Source: JBLMYQ01 sp050258375
GTDB taxonomy: Bacteria; Bacillota; Clostridia; Acetivibrionales; UBA4821
DNA: 64,000 nucleotides
Assembly: GCA_050258375.1 (NCBI GenBank)
Contig: JBLMYQ010000082.1
Location: 43,977-107,976 of the forward strand
Direction: 5' to 3'
A program made the position numbers and the translations under genes. Under the pieces are notes generated by a model. It worked only from the letters and a program-made list of their open reading frames with translations, did not search any database and was not told the DNA's origin. Positions 7,377-16,385 of the stretch are shown here, one piece after another; positions within the stretch are counted from its first letter, which is position 1; every line of letters starts with the position of its first letter.

Positions 7377-8813
7377 TTACTTCTTCCATCTCAACACAGG
7401 CTGCCTTGCTGCCTGTGTTTCATTCAGCCTTCTTACAGGAGTATTATGCGGAGCATGCTTTAGTAACTCCGGAGAATTTACCGCCTCTTCAGCAATCTTA
7501 TTCATAATCTCAATAAAGCTGTCCAAGGTCTCCTTTGATTCTGTTTCGGTAGGTTCAATCATCATGGCTTCCTTAACAATAAGCGGAAAATATATCGTAG
7601 GAGGATGAATCTCAAAATCCAACAGCCTCTTTGCAATATCAAGGGTTGTGATTCCCTCTTGCCTTTCTTTTAATCCTGCAAGAACAAATTCATGCATACA
7701 AAGTCTGGAATAAGGCAGATTATATTTTTCCTTCAATCTGTTCATCATATAATTGGCACTTAGAACAGCCGTCTCGCTTGCCGCCTTTAGCCCTTCTGCT
7801 CCCATAGAAAGAATATATGAATACGCTTTTAATATTACATTAAAGTTTCCGTAAAATGCTTTAACCTTACCAATTGAATTAGGTCTATCATAATCAAAAA
7901 AGTATCTTTCTCCATCCTTCTCTACTAATGGGACTGGAAGAAACGGCTCTAGATGTTTCTTTACGCCTACAGGTCCGCTTCCCGGACCTCCTCCTCCATG
8001 AGGGGTAGAAAATGTCTTATGCAAATTCAAATGAACAACATCAAAGCCCATATCACCAGGTCTTGTTATTCCCATTATGGCATTCAGGTTTGCTCCATCG
8101 TAATATAAAAGACCTCCGGCATCATGTACAATTTTGCTGATTTCAGTTATATTAGGGTCAAACAATCCCAGTGTATTCGGATTTGTAAGCATCAACCCTG
8201 CTGTATCCTCTCCGACAGCCTGTTTAAGTGCCTCAATATTTACTCCGCCATTGTCATCTGATTTTACTTCAACAATCTTATACCCAACCATTGAAGCAGT
8301 TGCAGGATTGGTTCCATGCGCAGAATCAGGAATGATTATCTTGTCTCTTTTTTTGTCACCTTGTGACTCATGATAAGCCTTTATTATCATAATACCAGTA
8401 AGCTCGCCATGAGCTCCGGCTGCAGGCTGTAGGGATACTCTATCCATACCTGTTATTTCGCAAAGGATTTTATCCATATTGTACATAACCTCAAGTGCTC
8501 CCTGCGCAAGCTCTTCAGGAGCATAAGGATGAATACCGGAAAAACCATCTAACACTGCAATATCCTCATTAATTTTTGGATTGTACTTCATGGTGCACGA
8601 ACCTAAAGGATAGAAGCCATTGTCTAATCCATGATTCCTTCTTGAAAGTGCGGTATAATGCCTTACAACATCAACCTCACTCACTTCAGGAATTTCAGGC
8701 TCTTCCTGTCGCCAATATGAAATTGGTATATTAAGCTGCTGCTGTTCTATATCAAGTTGAGGAAGATTTGCTCCTACCTTCCCTTCCTTACTTAGTTCAA
8801 AAATCAAATTCAT
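7377..8813 (-). CDS. gcvPB: Glycine dehydrogenase (decarboxylating) subunit 2, GcvPB
   Basis: A 478-residue C-terminal half of the two-subunit P-protein found in Firmicutes and archaea. It carries the PLP lysine in NLHKTFSTPHGGGGPGSG. Together with GcvPA it decarboxylates glycine and loads the aminomethyl group onto lipoyl-GcvH. ATG 8813 follows GGAGG. It is last in the run gcvT - amidohydrolase - gcvH - gcvPA - gcvPB; no clear terminator follows. Confidence 0.97.
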   Translation of the reverse strand: MNLIFELSKEGKVGANLPQLDIEQQQLNIPISYWRQEEPEIPEVSEVDVVRHYTALSRRNHGLDNGFYPLGSCTMKYNPKINEDIAVLDGFSGIHPYAPEELAQGALEVMYNMDKILCEITGMDRVSLQPAAGAHGELTGIMIIKAYHESQGDKKRDKIIIPDSAHGTNPATASMVGYKIVEVKSDDNGGVNIEALKQAVGEDTAGLMLTNPNTLGLFDPNITEISKIVHDAGGLLYYDGANLNAIMGITRPGDMGFDVVHLNLHKTFSTPHGGGGPGSGPVGVKKHLEPFLPVPLVEKDGERYFFDYDRPNSIGKVKAFYGNFNVILKAYSYILSMGAEGLKAASETAVLSANYMMNRLKEKYNLPYSRLCMHEFVLAGLKERQEGITTLDIAKRLLDFEIHPPTIYFPLIVKEAMMIEPTETESKETLDSFIEIMNKIAEEAVNSPELLKHAPHNTPVRRLNETQAARQPVLRWKK

Positions 8814-8941
8814 AACTTACCTCCATTTAAATCTGAAAAACTAAATTTCTTATTCATATAATTAACTGCAAATAATTTATGAATAAAATTTTTTGACCCA
8901 ATTGAAATGCCTCTAAGTCAAAACGTTCGTGAACCACTTCT

Positions 8942-10270
8942 CTATTTTAGTCTATCAACCAACTTATCTACGTCCTCTTTTGTACAAACTTCAGTAACAC
9001 AATACAAAATACAGTTCTTAAGCTCAGGATAATCCTTTTCAAGCTCATATCCACCTATTATTCCATTATCAGCCAGCATTTTATTAATTTCCTTGGCAGA
9101 CCTTTCTGACCTGATTACAAATTCATGAAAATATGGGCTTATAAACTCCATGCTGTATCCTTCAATATTGTCAATCTTCTGAGCCATGTATCTCGCCTTT
9201 TGTGCACATATTTCTGCAATGTGCTTTAAACCATTTTTCCCCACACAACTCAGGTAAGCTCCAACAGCAAGTGCATTTAGCGCTTGATTTGAGCATATAT
9301 TTGAACTCGCCTTTTCTCTTCTAATATGCTGTTCCCTTGCCTGAAGCGTGAGTACAAATCCTCTTTTGCCATCTGCATCAATCGTTTCACCAACTATTCT
9401 TCCGGGAAGCTTTCTAATAAATTTTTCCTTAACTGCCATAAATCCAATAAAAGGACCTCCGAATGAAACAGGATTACCAAGTGGCTGACCATCGCCTATT
9501 GCGATGTCAGCTCCCAATTCTGCCGGCGGCTTGAGAATACCTAAAGAAATAGGATTAGCACTCATAACCGTTACTCCTCCGCTGTTATGAACCATTTCAA
9601 ATATATCCTTACAAGGCTCAATACATCCGAAAAAGTTTGGGCTCTGCAATATTATTCCCGCAGTCTTGTCATCAAGCTTTACTTTCAAGTCTTCAATATC
9701 AGTTATTCCATTTTTATGGCCTAACTCGGTTACTTCCAGTCCATGTGCTTTCCCATATGTAAAAATAACCTTTCTGGTTTCAGGATTGATTGTTGAAGAT
9801 ATAAGGATTTTTGTTTTTCCCGTTATGTCTGCACACATAAATGCTGCTTCAGCTGCAGCTGTTGAACCATCATAAACAGAGGCATTAGAAGCATCCATTC
9901 CAGTCAGCTCACAAATCATTGTCTGATATTCAAAAATAGTCTGGAGCGTTCCCTGGCTTATCTCAGGCTGATATGGCGTATATGCAGTATAAAACTCAGA
10001 GCGTGTTATAACATGTTTTACGACAGATGGTATAAAGTGGTTATATGCTCCAGCCCCCCTAAAGCACAAAAAATCCGAAGCATTTTTTTTACTCAGATTC
10101 TTAAAGTATCTTTTTATTTCTATTTCCGATTTTGGAATTGGAAGCTTAAGCTTTCTATTTAATTTGATTTCTTCAGGAATATCTTTAAAAAGTTCTTTGA
10201 TTCCAGATAATCCAATCTCTTCAAGCATTTCTTTTCTATCATTATCTGTTATTGGAATATAAGAATTCAT
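8942..10270 (-). CDS. gcvPA: Glycine dehydrogenase (decarboxylating) subunit 1, GcvPA
   Basis: A 442-residue N-terminal half of the split P-protein (opening YIPITDNDRKEMLEEIG, typical of the family; FLCFRGAGAYNHFIPSVV near residue 65). It pairs with GcvPB to form the heterotetrameric glycine decarboxylase. The start has AAAGGA at 8 nt. The 128 nt spacer to gcvPB is unusually long for this operon and carries no recognised gene. Confidence 0.97.
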   Translation of the reverse strand: MNSYIPITDNDRKEMLEEIGLSGIKELFKDIPEEIKLNRKLKLPIPKSEIEIKRYFKNLSKKNASDFLCFRGAGAYNHFIPSVVKHVITRSEFYTAYTPYQPEISQGTLQTIFEYQTMICELTGMDASNASVYDGSTAAAEAAFMCADITGKTKILISSTINPETRKVIFTYGKAHGLEVTELGHKNGITDIEDLKVKLDDKTAGIILQSPNFFGCIEPCKDIFEMVHNSGGVTVMSANPISLGILKPPAELGADIAIGDGQPLGNPVSFGGPFIGFMAVKEKFIRKLPGRIVGETIDADGKRGFVLTLQAREQHIRREKASSNICSNQALNALAVGAYLSCVGKNGLKHIAEICAQKARYMAQKIDNIEGYSMEFISPYFHEFVIRSERSAKEINKMLADNGIIGGYELEKDYPELKNCILYCVTEVCTKEDVDKLVDRLK

Positions 10271-10289
10271 AACATAAATCCTTTCTCAA

Positions 10290-10322
10290 ATTAGTCCCCT
10301 CTCTATTTTAATAGAGGAGGCT
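10290..10322. repeat. Short pyrimidine-rich palindromic repeat
   Basis: CCCCTCTCTATTTTAATAGAGGAGG between gcvH and gcvPA (split here into arms CCTCTCTATT and AATAGAGGAGG). Arms match the dispersed family seen at 25513, 57420 and 62586. It may act as an mRNA stability or attenuation hairpin inside the operon. Confidence 0.55.
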
Positions 10323-10332
10323 AAGGCATAAG

Positions 10333-10710
10333 CTATTCTTTACAAATATCTTCATACTGCTCTTTGGTAAGCATTTTCTCAAATTCTGTTAAATTACTCG
10401 TTTCTATAGCAATTAACCAGTTTTCATACGGTGCCTGGTTTATTTTTTCAGGTGAATCCAAAAGCACTTCATTAACCTCAACAACCTTCCCGCTTAATGG
10501 CGTATAAATATCAGACACAGCTTTTACCGATTCAACAACTCCGATTGAGTCTCCTGCTTTGATTACCTTGCCTTGCTGAGGAAGCTCAACAAAAACAATA
10601 TCTCCCATAGCATGCTGGGCATGGTCGGAAATTCCAATATAAGCTTTTTCGCCTTCTATTCGAGCCCATTCATGTGTGCTTGCAAATTTGACGTTATCTG
10701 GTACGTTCAT
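10333..10710 (-). CDS. gcvH: Glycine cleavage system H protein
   Basis: 125 residues, the usual length. The lipoyl-lysine is K63 in GVVESVKAVSDIYTPLSG. It shuttles the aminomethyl and dithiol intermediates between P, T and L proteins. AGGGAGG precedes ATG 10710. It lies 17 nt after the amidohydrolase gene and 62 nt before gcvPA. No L-protein (dihydrolipoamide dehydrogenase) or lipoate ligase gene is visible nearby, so these must be encoded elsewhere. Confidence 0.97.
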   Translation of the reverse strand: MNVPDNVKFASTHEWARIEGEKAYIGISDHAQHAMGDIVFVELPQQGKVIKAGDSIGVVESVKAVSDIYTPLSGKVVEVNEVLLDSPEKINQAPYENWLIAIETSNLTEFEKMLTKEQYEDICKE

Positions 10711-10727
10711 TACAATACCTCCCTCTG

Positions 10728-11516
10728 CTAATTGATATCAAATACCTTTTGTGCATTTTTATAAAATACTGCCTGTCTGTCTTCTTCATTCTCAAATAAT
10801 TCTTCAATCAATTTTATATAAATATCAACCTCATTAAGGTAGGTATCATTGCCCATAAAATCAGTACCAAATAAAACCTGGTCTGTTATTCCTGGATAAT
10901 ATTTAAATGCCTTTTTGATATCCTCCTTAAATACTTCATATGTATCCACATCAAGAATTCCGGAAATATCTGCATAGACATTATTATTTTTATTAAGCAC
11001 CATGGCTGTTTCCATTATATATGGGAACCCAAAATGTGTAATAATAAATTTAGTATCCGGATATCTGGTAGCAGCTTCATCAATGTAAACAGGGTTTACG
11101 TATTGAAGCTGTGCCTGACTATTCTCGAATTGATATAACGCCCCCGAATGCAGTATTACTGGGATGTTTTGTTCATGTGCAAATACATAAACCGGAAGTA
11201 CTCTTTCATTATATGGATAAAAATGTTGATATCCGGGATACAGCTTAATTCCTTTTATCTTATTGGTATTTTCCATTTTTTCTTTTATTTCTTCAATCTG
11301 GTTTAGAATATTAATCTCAAAATCTATACTCTCAATAAGATACAAATTGGAGTTATTCTCAACAAAATCATTTACCCCTTCATCTCTTCCTTCAAACGTT
11401 CCACCACAAAAATCCTTTATTAATTTTATACATATAAAAGCATCCGCAGGATGTTTTTCAAGATACTCATTAAGGATATCATGGTTGAATATATGGGTAT
11501 GTGCATCTATAATCAC
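10728..11516 (-). CDS. Amidohydrolase family (COG2159-like) metallo-hydrolase inside the gcv operon
   Basis: 262 residues, TIM-barrel amidohydrolase. Metal-site elements in order: HTH near residue 6, KLYPGY, HSGALY, ITHFG and the late Asp in LFGTDFMG. The start is GTG 11516; its AGGAGGT RBS overlaps the last codons and stop of gcvT (stop TAA at 11523-11521), so translation is likely coupled to gcvT. Substrate unknown: the family includes decarboxylases and hydrolases of small acids. The position between gcvT and gcvH suggests a link to glycine or one-carbon metabolism, which is inference. Confidence 0.82.
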   Translation of the reverse strand: MIIDAHTHIFNHDILNEYLEKHPADAFICIKLIKDFCGGTFEGRDEGVNDFVENNSNLYLIESIDFEINILNQIEEIKEKMENTNKIKGIKLYPGYQHFYPYNERVLPVYVFAHEQNIPVILHSGALYQFENSQAQLQYVNPVYIDEAATRYPDTKFIITHFGFPYIMETAMVLNKNNNVYADISGILDVDTYEVFKEDIKKAFKYYPGITDQVLFGTDFMGNDTYLNEVDIYIKLIEELFENEEDRQAVFYKNAQKVFDIN

Positions 11517-11520
11517 TTTT

Positions 11521-12642
11521 TTACCTCCTGTAAAATGGTGTTATAACAGTTTTTGCAAGGATTGGTTTTTCTCTTATTTGTATATATAATTCCTGTCCCT
11601 CAATTATTTTTCCGTTCTCTTCAATATCTATCTTCCCTGAATCAACAAGTGCCAGCGCCAGATTTTTATTTAAATTCGGACAGAATGAGCCGGTTGTTAC
11701 AGTTCCAATTATATTCCCGTCAATAATTACAGGATAACCACCTCTAGGTATTCCCCTCTCAATCATTTCTATACCTATAAGCATACGAGGTATCCCATTT
11801 TCTTTTTGTTTTATAAGCGCTTCTTTGCCAATGAAATCTGATTTGTCAAATTTTATATATCTTTCAAGCCCTGCCTCTAAAGGTGTAATATCATCAGCAA
11901 GCTCATGTCCGTATAACGGCATACATGCTTCAAATCTTAAAGTATCTCTCGCTCCTAACCCGACAGGAACAGCTCCCATATCCTTACCGGCTTCTAAAAT
12001 GCTTCTCCATAAATCTGGTGCATCCTTTGGCGAGCAGTAGATTTCAAAGCCATCTTCACCTGTATATCCTGTTCTGGAAACAATACATTTAAGGTTTGAA
12101 ACAAACACTTCTCTTTCAAAAGAATAATATTTAAGGGAATTTAGACTAAAATCAGTTAACTTTGATAGAATTTTCAAAGCTTTAGGCCCTTGGATAGCTA
12201 ATTGAGCAGTTTGCCCTGATACGTTTTCCACAAAAACCTCTTTGGGAGAATGTTGTTTTATCCATTTCAAATCCTTATCAATATTTGATGCATTAACTAC
12301 AAGCATATACTCATTATTTCCAAGCTTGTATACCAAAATGTCATCAACAACACCGCCCTTGTTATTGCATAAATGCGCATATCTGATTTTCCCTCTTTTT
12401 AAAGAAGAAATCTCGTTTGCCAGAAGATACTCTAAAAAGCTGGTGGCTTCTTCTCCAAAGACGAGGATTTCCCCCATATGAGAAACATCAAATAATCCCA
12501 CACTGCTTCTTACAGCTTTATGCTCATCAATTATACCTGAAAACTGAACCGGAAGTGCCCAGCCTGCAAAATCTACAACCTTTCCTCCGTATTCACTATA
12601 AATATCAAACAAAGGTGTTTTCAATAAATTATCCACTTTCAA
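11521..12642 (-). CDS. gcvT: Aminomethyltransferase (glycine cleavage T protein)
   Basis: 373 residues with family landmarks DVSHMGEI, the folate-site region VSRTGYTGEDGFEIY and LGARDTLRFEACMPLYGHEL. It transfers the methylene group from GcvH to tetrahydrofolate and releases ammonia. The start is TTG 12642 (4 nt after AAGGAG) or, less likely, GTG 12636; both are non-ATG. It begins 16 nt after the CotS-like gene, so it may share its transcript. No glycine riboswitch was found upstream. Confidence 0.96.
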   Translation of the reverse strand: MKVDNLLKTPLFDIYSEYGGKVVDFAGWALPVQFSGIIDEHKAVRSSVGLFDVSHMGEILVFGEEATSFLEYLLANEISSLKRGKIRYAHLCNNKGGVVDDILVYKLGNNEYMLVVNASNIDKDLKWIKQHSPKEVFVENVSGQTAQLAIQGPKALKILSKLTDFSLNSLKYYSFEREVFVSNLKCIVSRTGYTGEDGFEIYCSPKDAPDLWRSILEAGKDMGAVPVGLGARDTLRFEACMPLYGHELADDITPLEAGLERYIKFDKSDFIGKEALIKQKENGIPRMLIGIEMIERGIPRGGYPVIIDGNIIGTVTTGSFCPNLNKNLALALVDSGKIDIEENGKIIEGQELYIQIREKPILAKTVITPFYRR

Positions 12643-12658
12643 GCAGCTCCTTATATTT

Positions 12659-13660
12659 CTACACTCTTAGCCCTACCTGGCTTTTAAACTTAGTGATAAA
12701 ATCTCTATAAACCTCTTTTTCCTTAACTACATCCATGAGCTTATTGTAAAAGCCATTTTCAGGTCGTGTTCTTCTACTATTATAATACCGGTTTGCGATT
12801 CTCCAAAACTTCTGCGGAAACTCCATTAGTGCAATAAGCACATCCATTTCTTCATTGTCAATTTTGCTGATTGTATCATACCAATTCAGAACTTGTAATG
12901 CAATATCTACATTCCAATTATATTCACCCATAATTTTTCTTAGGAAGCTTGCAATATCATATATTCTTACTTCACTGCATAAATAATCAAAGTTCTGCAA
13001 ATGAAGATTTTCACTGCCATCAAATGTAAGATTATGAAACGAATAATCTCTATGACAGTATTCCCTTTTTTCTTTCGCTTTCTGCACAATTTTTAGATAA
13101 GCCGGGGAGTAGATTATCTCTATGGATGAATAGCTTCTTTCTATAAAGAAGTCAACATTATCAATAAATAAAAAATCAAATCTATTTCTACTTTTTTGAG
13201 CAACTTTTTTAAGCCTTAATAATTCTTCACTTCTTTTCGTAAGAGTTGACGGAAGCTGCCCCAGCTCATCACGCAATTTAATCCCTGCCGGAGGCAAATA
13301 TCCCTCTATTCCATTATGAAAATTTGCAAGAGTCTCTGTAGTAATTTTAACATCCTCTTGCTTTTTAAAATCACACTCTTTTCCGTTTATCCAGTCAATA
13401 GCAACAAATATTTCATCATTAAAAACAATATATGGATTCCCTTCCGGCGACAAATAAAATCTATCAATATAAATAAAACCGTTTTTCACAAGGTATTCCT
13501 TAGCATTATGTATAAAAATAAGCCTATCAATTCCGTATCCTACTTTTTTTATACATATCTGACCCTTCGGAGTAAATACTTTGCACATATCTCTTACAAC
13601 GCTTACATCACCTTTGAATCCAAAACGCTCACTAATATGTTGAGCCTCAGAAATAATCAT
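12659..13660 (-). CDS. CotS-family spore coat / aminoglycoside-phosphotransferase-like kinase fold
   Basis: About 333 residues. The catalytic-loop motif YCHRDYSFHN (HxDxxxxN) and the following DLASFLRK-like segment (IYDIASFLRK) match CotS/YsxE/YutH spore coat kinases. The metal-binding motif that usually reads DFD reads NFD here (LQNFDYL), a loss of the first Asp that could weaken or abolish catalysis. Start: GGGGG lies directly before ATG 13666, while ATG 13660 has proper 7 nt spacing and is preferred. The product is expected in the forespore or coat. It lies between ispE and gcvT. Confidence 0.8.
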   Translation of the reverse strand: MIISEAQHISERFGFKGDVSVVRDMCKVFTPKGQICIKKVGYGIDRLIFIHNAKEYLVKNGFIYIDRFYLSPEGNPYIVFNDEIFVAIDWINGKECDFKKQEDVKITTETLANFHNGIEGYLPPAGIKLRDELGQLPSTLTKRSEELLRLKKVAQKSRNRFDFLFIDNVDFFIERSYSSIEIIYSPAYLKIVQKAKEKREYCHRDYSFHNLTFDGSENLHLQNFDYLCSEVRIYDIASFLRKIMGEYNWNVDIALQVLNWYDTISKIDNEEMDVLIALMEFPQKFWRIANRYYNSRRTRPENGFYNKLMDVVKEKEVYRDFITKFKSQVGLRV

Positions 13661-13726
13661 ACACATACCCCCAATTCATAATTAATTTTATGCTGGGTGG
13701 TTTGTGTCTATGAGTACAAAGAAAGG

Positions 13727-14575
13727 TTATATAGTTTTTACTAAAAATGTTGATTTATATTTTATCTTCATGTGGTCAAACGCAAGCTTGGCTTCCTCTG
13801 AGTTTTTGAATATCCCATATACAGTTGAGCCGCTTCCTGACATTAATGACCCTTCTGCCCCTGTTCTTAATAATTCTTCCTTTATTTCATCTATAACCGG
13901 ATATTCAACTGCTGTAACTGATTCGAGCGCATTATACAGACTTTTGCCTACTTCTTGGAGATCATGATTTTTCATATTATCAATAAGTTTCTCTGTGCAA
14001 GGCTTGGTCATGGGTTTATTATCAATATATTTTCCAAAAACATAAGCAGTTGATACAGAAAAATTCGGTTTAACCATAACTACATCAATACTACTAAAAC
14101 TATCCAGCTGTGTAATCCTTTCACCTATTCCTTCTACAAGAGCAGTTCCGCCAATAACACAAAAAGGAACATCCGCTCCAACCTTTTTACCAAGCTGTGA
14201 AAGATGTTCTGACGTTTGTCCAAGTTCAAACAAGCTGTTCATTCCTTTTATTACCCCAGCTGCATCAGCACTTCCTCCTGCCAATCCTGCACCTATTGGG
14301 ATATTCTTTTCAATCTCTATCTTAACTCCATCTTTGATTCCAAATTTATCAAGCATTAGCTTTGCCGCTTTACTAGCAGTATTTTTCTCTCCTGTTGGAA
14401 TATTTGCATTAACTATCAGCTCAATTCCCTCACTAATTTTTGTCAGCTTTATTTCATCGTAGAGAGAAACTGTCTGCATAATCATTTTAAGGTCATGATA
14501 TCCGTCAGACCTCTTTCCAATAACATCAAGATACAGATTAATTTTCGCAGGAGCCTTTATTGAAAGTTGATTAAT
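13727..14575 (-). CDS. ispE: 4-diphosphocytidyl-2-C-methyl-D-erythritol kinase, apparent ATT start
   Basis: GHMP kinase of the MEP isoprenoid pathway. The ATP-binding PIGAGLAGGSADAA lies at about 93-106, with LMSGSGSTVYGIF near the C-terminus. The first in-frame ATG (14485) would remove the conserved N-terminus IKAPAKINLYLDVIGKR, which is plainly encoded upstream in the same frame. Between that segment and the preceding in-frame TGA there is no ATG, GTG or TTG. The best start is ATT at 14575, 3-7 nt after GGGGGAAGGA, giving 282 residues, the normal length. A base error in the assembly is the alternative. Confidence 0.9.
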   Translation of the reverse strand: MNQLSIKAPAKINLYLDVIGKRSDGYHDLKMIMQTVSLYDEIKLTKISEGIELIVNANIPTGEKNTASKAAKLMLDKFGIKDGVKIEIEKNIPIGAGLAGGSADAAGVIKGMNSLFELGQTSEHLSQLGKKVGADVPFCVIGGTALVEGIGERITQLDSFSSIDVVMVKPNFSVSTAYVFGKYIDNKPMTKPCTEKLIDNMKNHDLQEVGKSLYNALESVTAVEYPVIDEIKEELLRTGAEGSLMSGSGSTVYGIFKNSEEAKLAFDHMKIKYKSTFLVKTI

Positions 14576-14579
14576 AAGT

Positions 14580-14624
14580 CCTTCCCCCTTCCTACCCTTC
14601 CTCCGAAATCAAGGAAAGGAATCA
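14580..14624. repeat. Pyrimidine-rich intergenic repeat, degenerate
   Basis: C/T-rich run followed by CCGAAATCAAGGAAAGGA. A decayed relative of the palindromic family at 18566 and 57420. On the minus strand it supplies the purine-rich RBS region of ispE. Confidence 0.4.
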
Positions 14625-14683
14625 GTTAGATATTAGAATTTTAGTCCCTAAGAAATCACTAATTCTTCCAGATAGATAGAAAG

Positions 14684-15982
14684 TTAGATGTCATTTCTTA
14701 TCAAATCTTCATACGTTTCCCTGTTCACAATAACCTTGTGTGTTCCCTTATTAACCATTACAACCGCAGGTCGCGGAATTCTGTTGTAATTGCTTGACAT
14801 TGAATAATTATAAGCTCCCGTAGACATTACTGCAATAATATCTCCCACTTCAGCCATCTGAAGCTTCATGCCTTCACCTATCAAATCACCGGATTCACAG
14901 CATTTGCCCGCAAGCGTTATAACATCATCTTTAGGCTCATTAGCTTTATTTGCAGAAACCACCTCATACTCTGCCTGATATAATATATACCGTGGATTAT
15001 CAGACATTCCGCCATCTATAGAAACATATTTGCGTATCCCGGGAATCTCTTTGACCGAGCCTACAGTATAAAGAGTAATTCCTGCAGAACCTACAATTGA
15101 TCTTCCAGGTTCAATTAGAATTTTCGGAATATCAATTCCTTTTTCTTTTGCGGCATCCTTTATTTTGCCCGAAGCGGCTTCCAAAAAATTTTCATATTTT
15201 TCATGCTCTTGCTCCGAAGTATATTTTATTCCGAATCCACCGCCAAGATTAAGTTCTTTTATTATTATCCCAAACCTTTGCTTTATTTCAAAAATAAAGT
15301 TCATCATAACTTCAGCCGCTTCTACAAAAGGATTTACATCGAATATCTGAGAACCAATATGGCAGTGCAATCCAATAACATTTATATTCTTTAGCTTACT
15401 TGCCTTTTCAATTATTTCAACTGCTTCCCCGGTTTCAAGTGCAAAGCCAAACTTTGAATCAATCTGCCCTGTTTTTATAAATTCATGAGTATGCGCTTCT
15501 ATTCCGGGCTTTATTCTGAAACTAACATCAGAAATTATTCCTTTTCTTTGTGCTAAAAGGTTTATTCTCTCAAGCTCTTCAATATTATCAACGATTATTC
15601 GTCCAATATTATTGTCTAAAGCCAGCTGAATTTCTTCAAGCGTTTTATTGTTTCCATGAAAGTATATTTTATCTGCTGGAAACCCAGCCTTGATAGCTGT
15701 ATATAGTTCTCCGCCTGAAACCACATCCAGCCCCAAGCCTTCTTCTTTGATTATTTTGCAAATATAAAGGGAACAAAAAGCTTTGCTAGCATACAAAACC
15801 ATTCCATCCCCATCATAAAATTTATCCAAAGAGCTCTTAAACGCTCTACAATTTTTCCTGATTAATTCTTCATCCATAACATACAACGGGGTTCCATATT
15901 GGCTTGCAAGCTCAATACAATCGCAGCCTCCTATTTCCAGATGCCCCTTACCATTAACACTTAAAGATTCAGACACAAACAT
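14684..15982 (-). CDS. lysA: Diaminopimelate decarboxylase
   Basis: 432 residues, fold-type III PLP enzyme. It converts meso-diaminopimelate to L-lysine. Landmarks are the PLP lysine in LYASKAFCS, HCHIGSQ, the glycine-rich ELNLGGGFGIKY, ILIEPGRSIVG for PLP phosphate, and the CCESGD substrate motif near the C-terminus. ATG 15982 follows GGCGGTG. It lies upstream of ispE on the same strand with a ~100 nt spacer. Confidence 0.96.
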   Translation of the reverse strand: MFVSESLSVNGKGHLEIGGCDCIELASQYGTPLYVMDEELIRKNCRAFKSSLDKFYDGDGMVLYASKAFCSLYICKIIKEEGLGLDVVSGGELYTAIKAGFPADKIYFHGNNKTLEEIQLALDNNIGRIIVDNIEELERINLLAQRKGIISDVSFRIKPGIEAHTHEFIKTGQIDSKFGFALETGEAVEIIEKASKLKNINVIGLHCHIGSQIFDVNPFVEAAEVMMNFIFEIKQRFGIIIKELNLGGGFGIKYTSEQEHEKYENFLEAASGKIKDAAKEKGIDIPKILIEPGRSIVGSAGITLYTVGSVKEIPGIRKYVSIDGGMSDNPRYILYQAEYEVVSANKANEPKDDVITLAGKCCESGDLIGEGMKLQMAEVGDIIAVMSTGAYNYSMSSNYNRIPRPAVVMVNKGTHKVIVNRETYEDLIRNDI

Positions 15983-16082
15983 TATTCAACACCGCCCGAC
16001 TGTTTTTTCAAATTTTAGCATTTATACAGGCAGGTGTCAATGATAAGGCATTAAGCTCATGTTATAAAATGAGCCTTGTTTA

Positions 16083-16379
16083 ATGGCTAAAATGTATTCT
16101 GAGTTTACTGAATTTAAAAAAGATATGACTGACTTTAAAGATGATATGATTGGATTCAAGGACGATATGACCGGCTTTAAAGACGATATGATTGAGTTTA
16201 AGGACGATATGACTGGAACTATGAATTCCATTAATAAGACAGTTATAAGAATAGAAAATGAACATGGCGAAAAGCTTTCAGCATTGTTTGAAGGCTGGAA
16301 GCAAAATACAGACAAGCTTGATAGAATAGAAAAAGAAATATCCCGCCAAGATGGAGTAATTTTGAGAAAAATCAAATAG
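16083..16379 (+). pseudogene. Coiled-coil heptad-repeat protein, probable fragment
   Basis: A 98-residue open frame, almost entirely heptad repeats (FKDDMTG-type units) followed by a charged helix. It resembles the intact coiled-coil gene at 49162. No RBS precedes ATG 16083; instead a hairpin GCTCAT/ATGAGC (16050-16073) does. It is the only plus-strand gene between lysA and cysS. It may be a 5'-truncated relic or an expressed small protein using an unseen start; the first is favoured. Confidence 0.45.
16113..16217 (+). repeat. 21-bp tandem repeat (5 units) encoding heptads
   Basis: Five in-frame 21-bp units, core pattern TTTAAAGACGATATGATT plus a variable codon, encode FKxDMxx heptads. Units 2-5 are closest to each other, pointing to recent slippage or unequal exchange. 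Confidence 0.85.
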
Positions 16380-16385
16380 AGCTAG

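Noticed and set aside
12643..13726. Glycine riboswitch in front of gcvT
   Set aside because: Only 16 nt separate gcvT from the upstream CotS-like gene, and the 66 nt before that gene are too short and show no glycine aptamer motif.
14686..15350. Plus-strand open frames antisense to lysA
   Set aside because: No RBS, no recognisable domain, and lysA on the other strand is certain.
16037..16375. Minus-strand open frame antisense to the coiled-coil fragment
   Set aside because: It is the shadow of a low-complexity 21-bp repeat and has no RBS.
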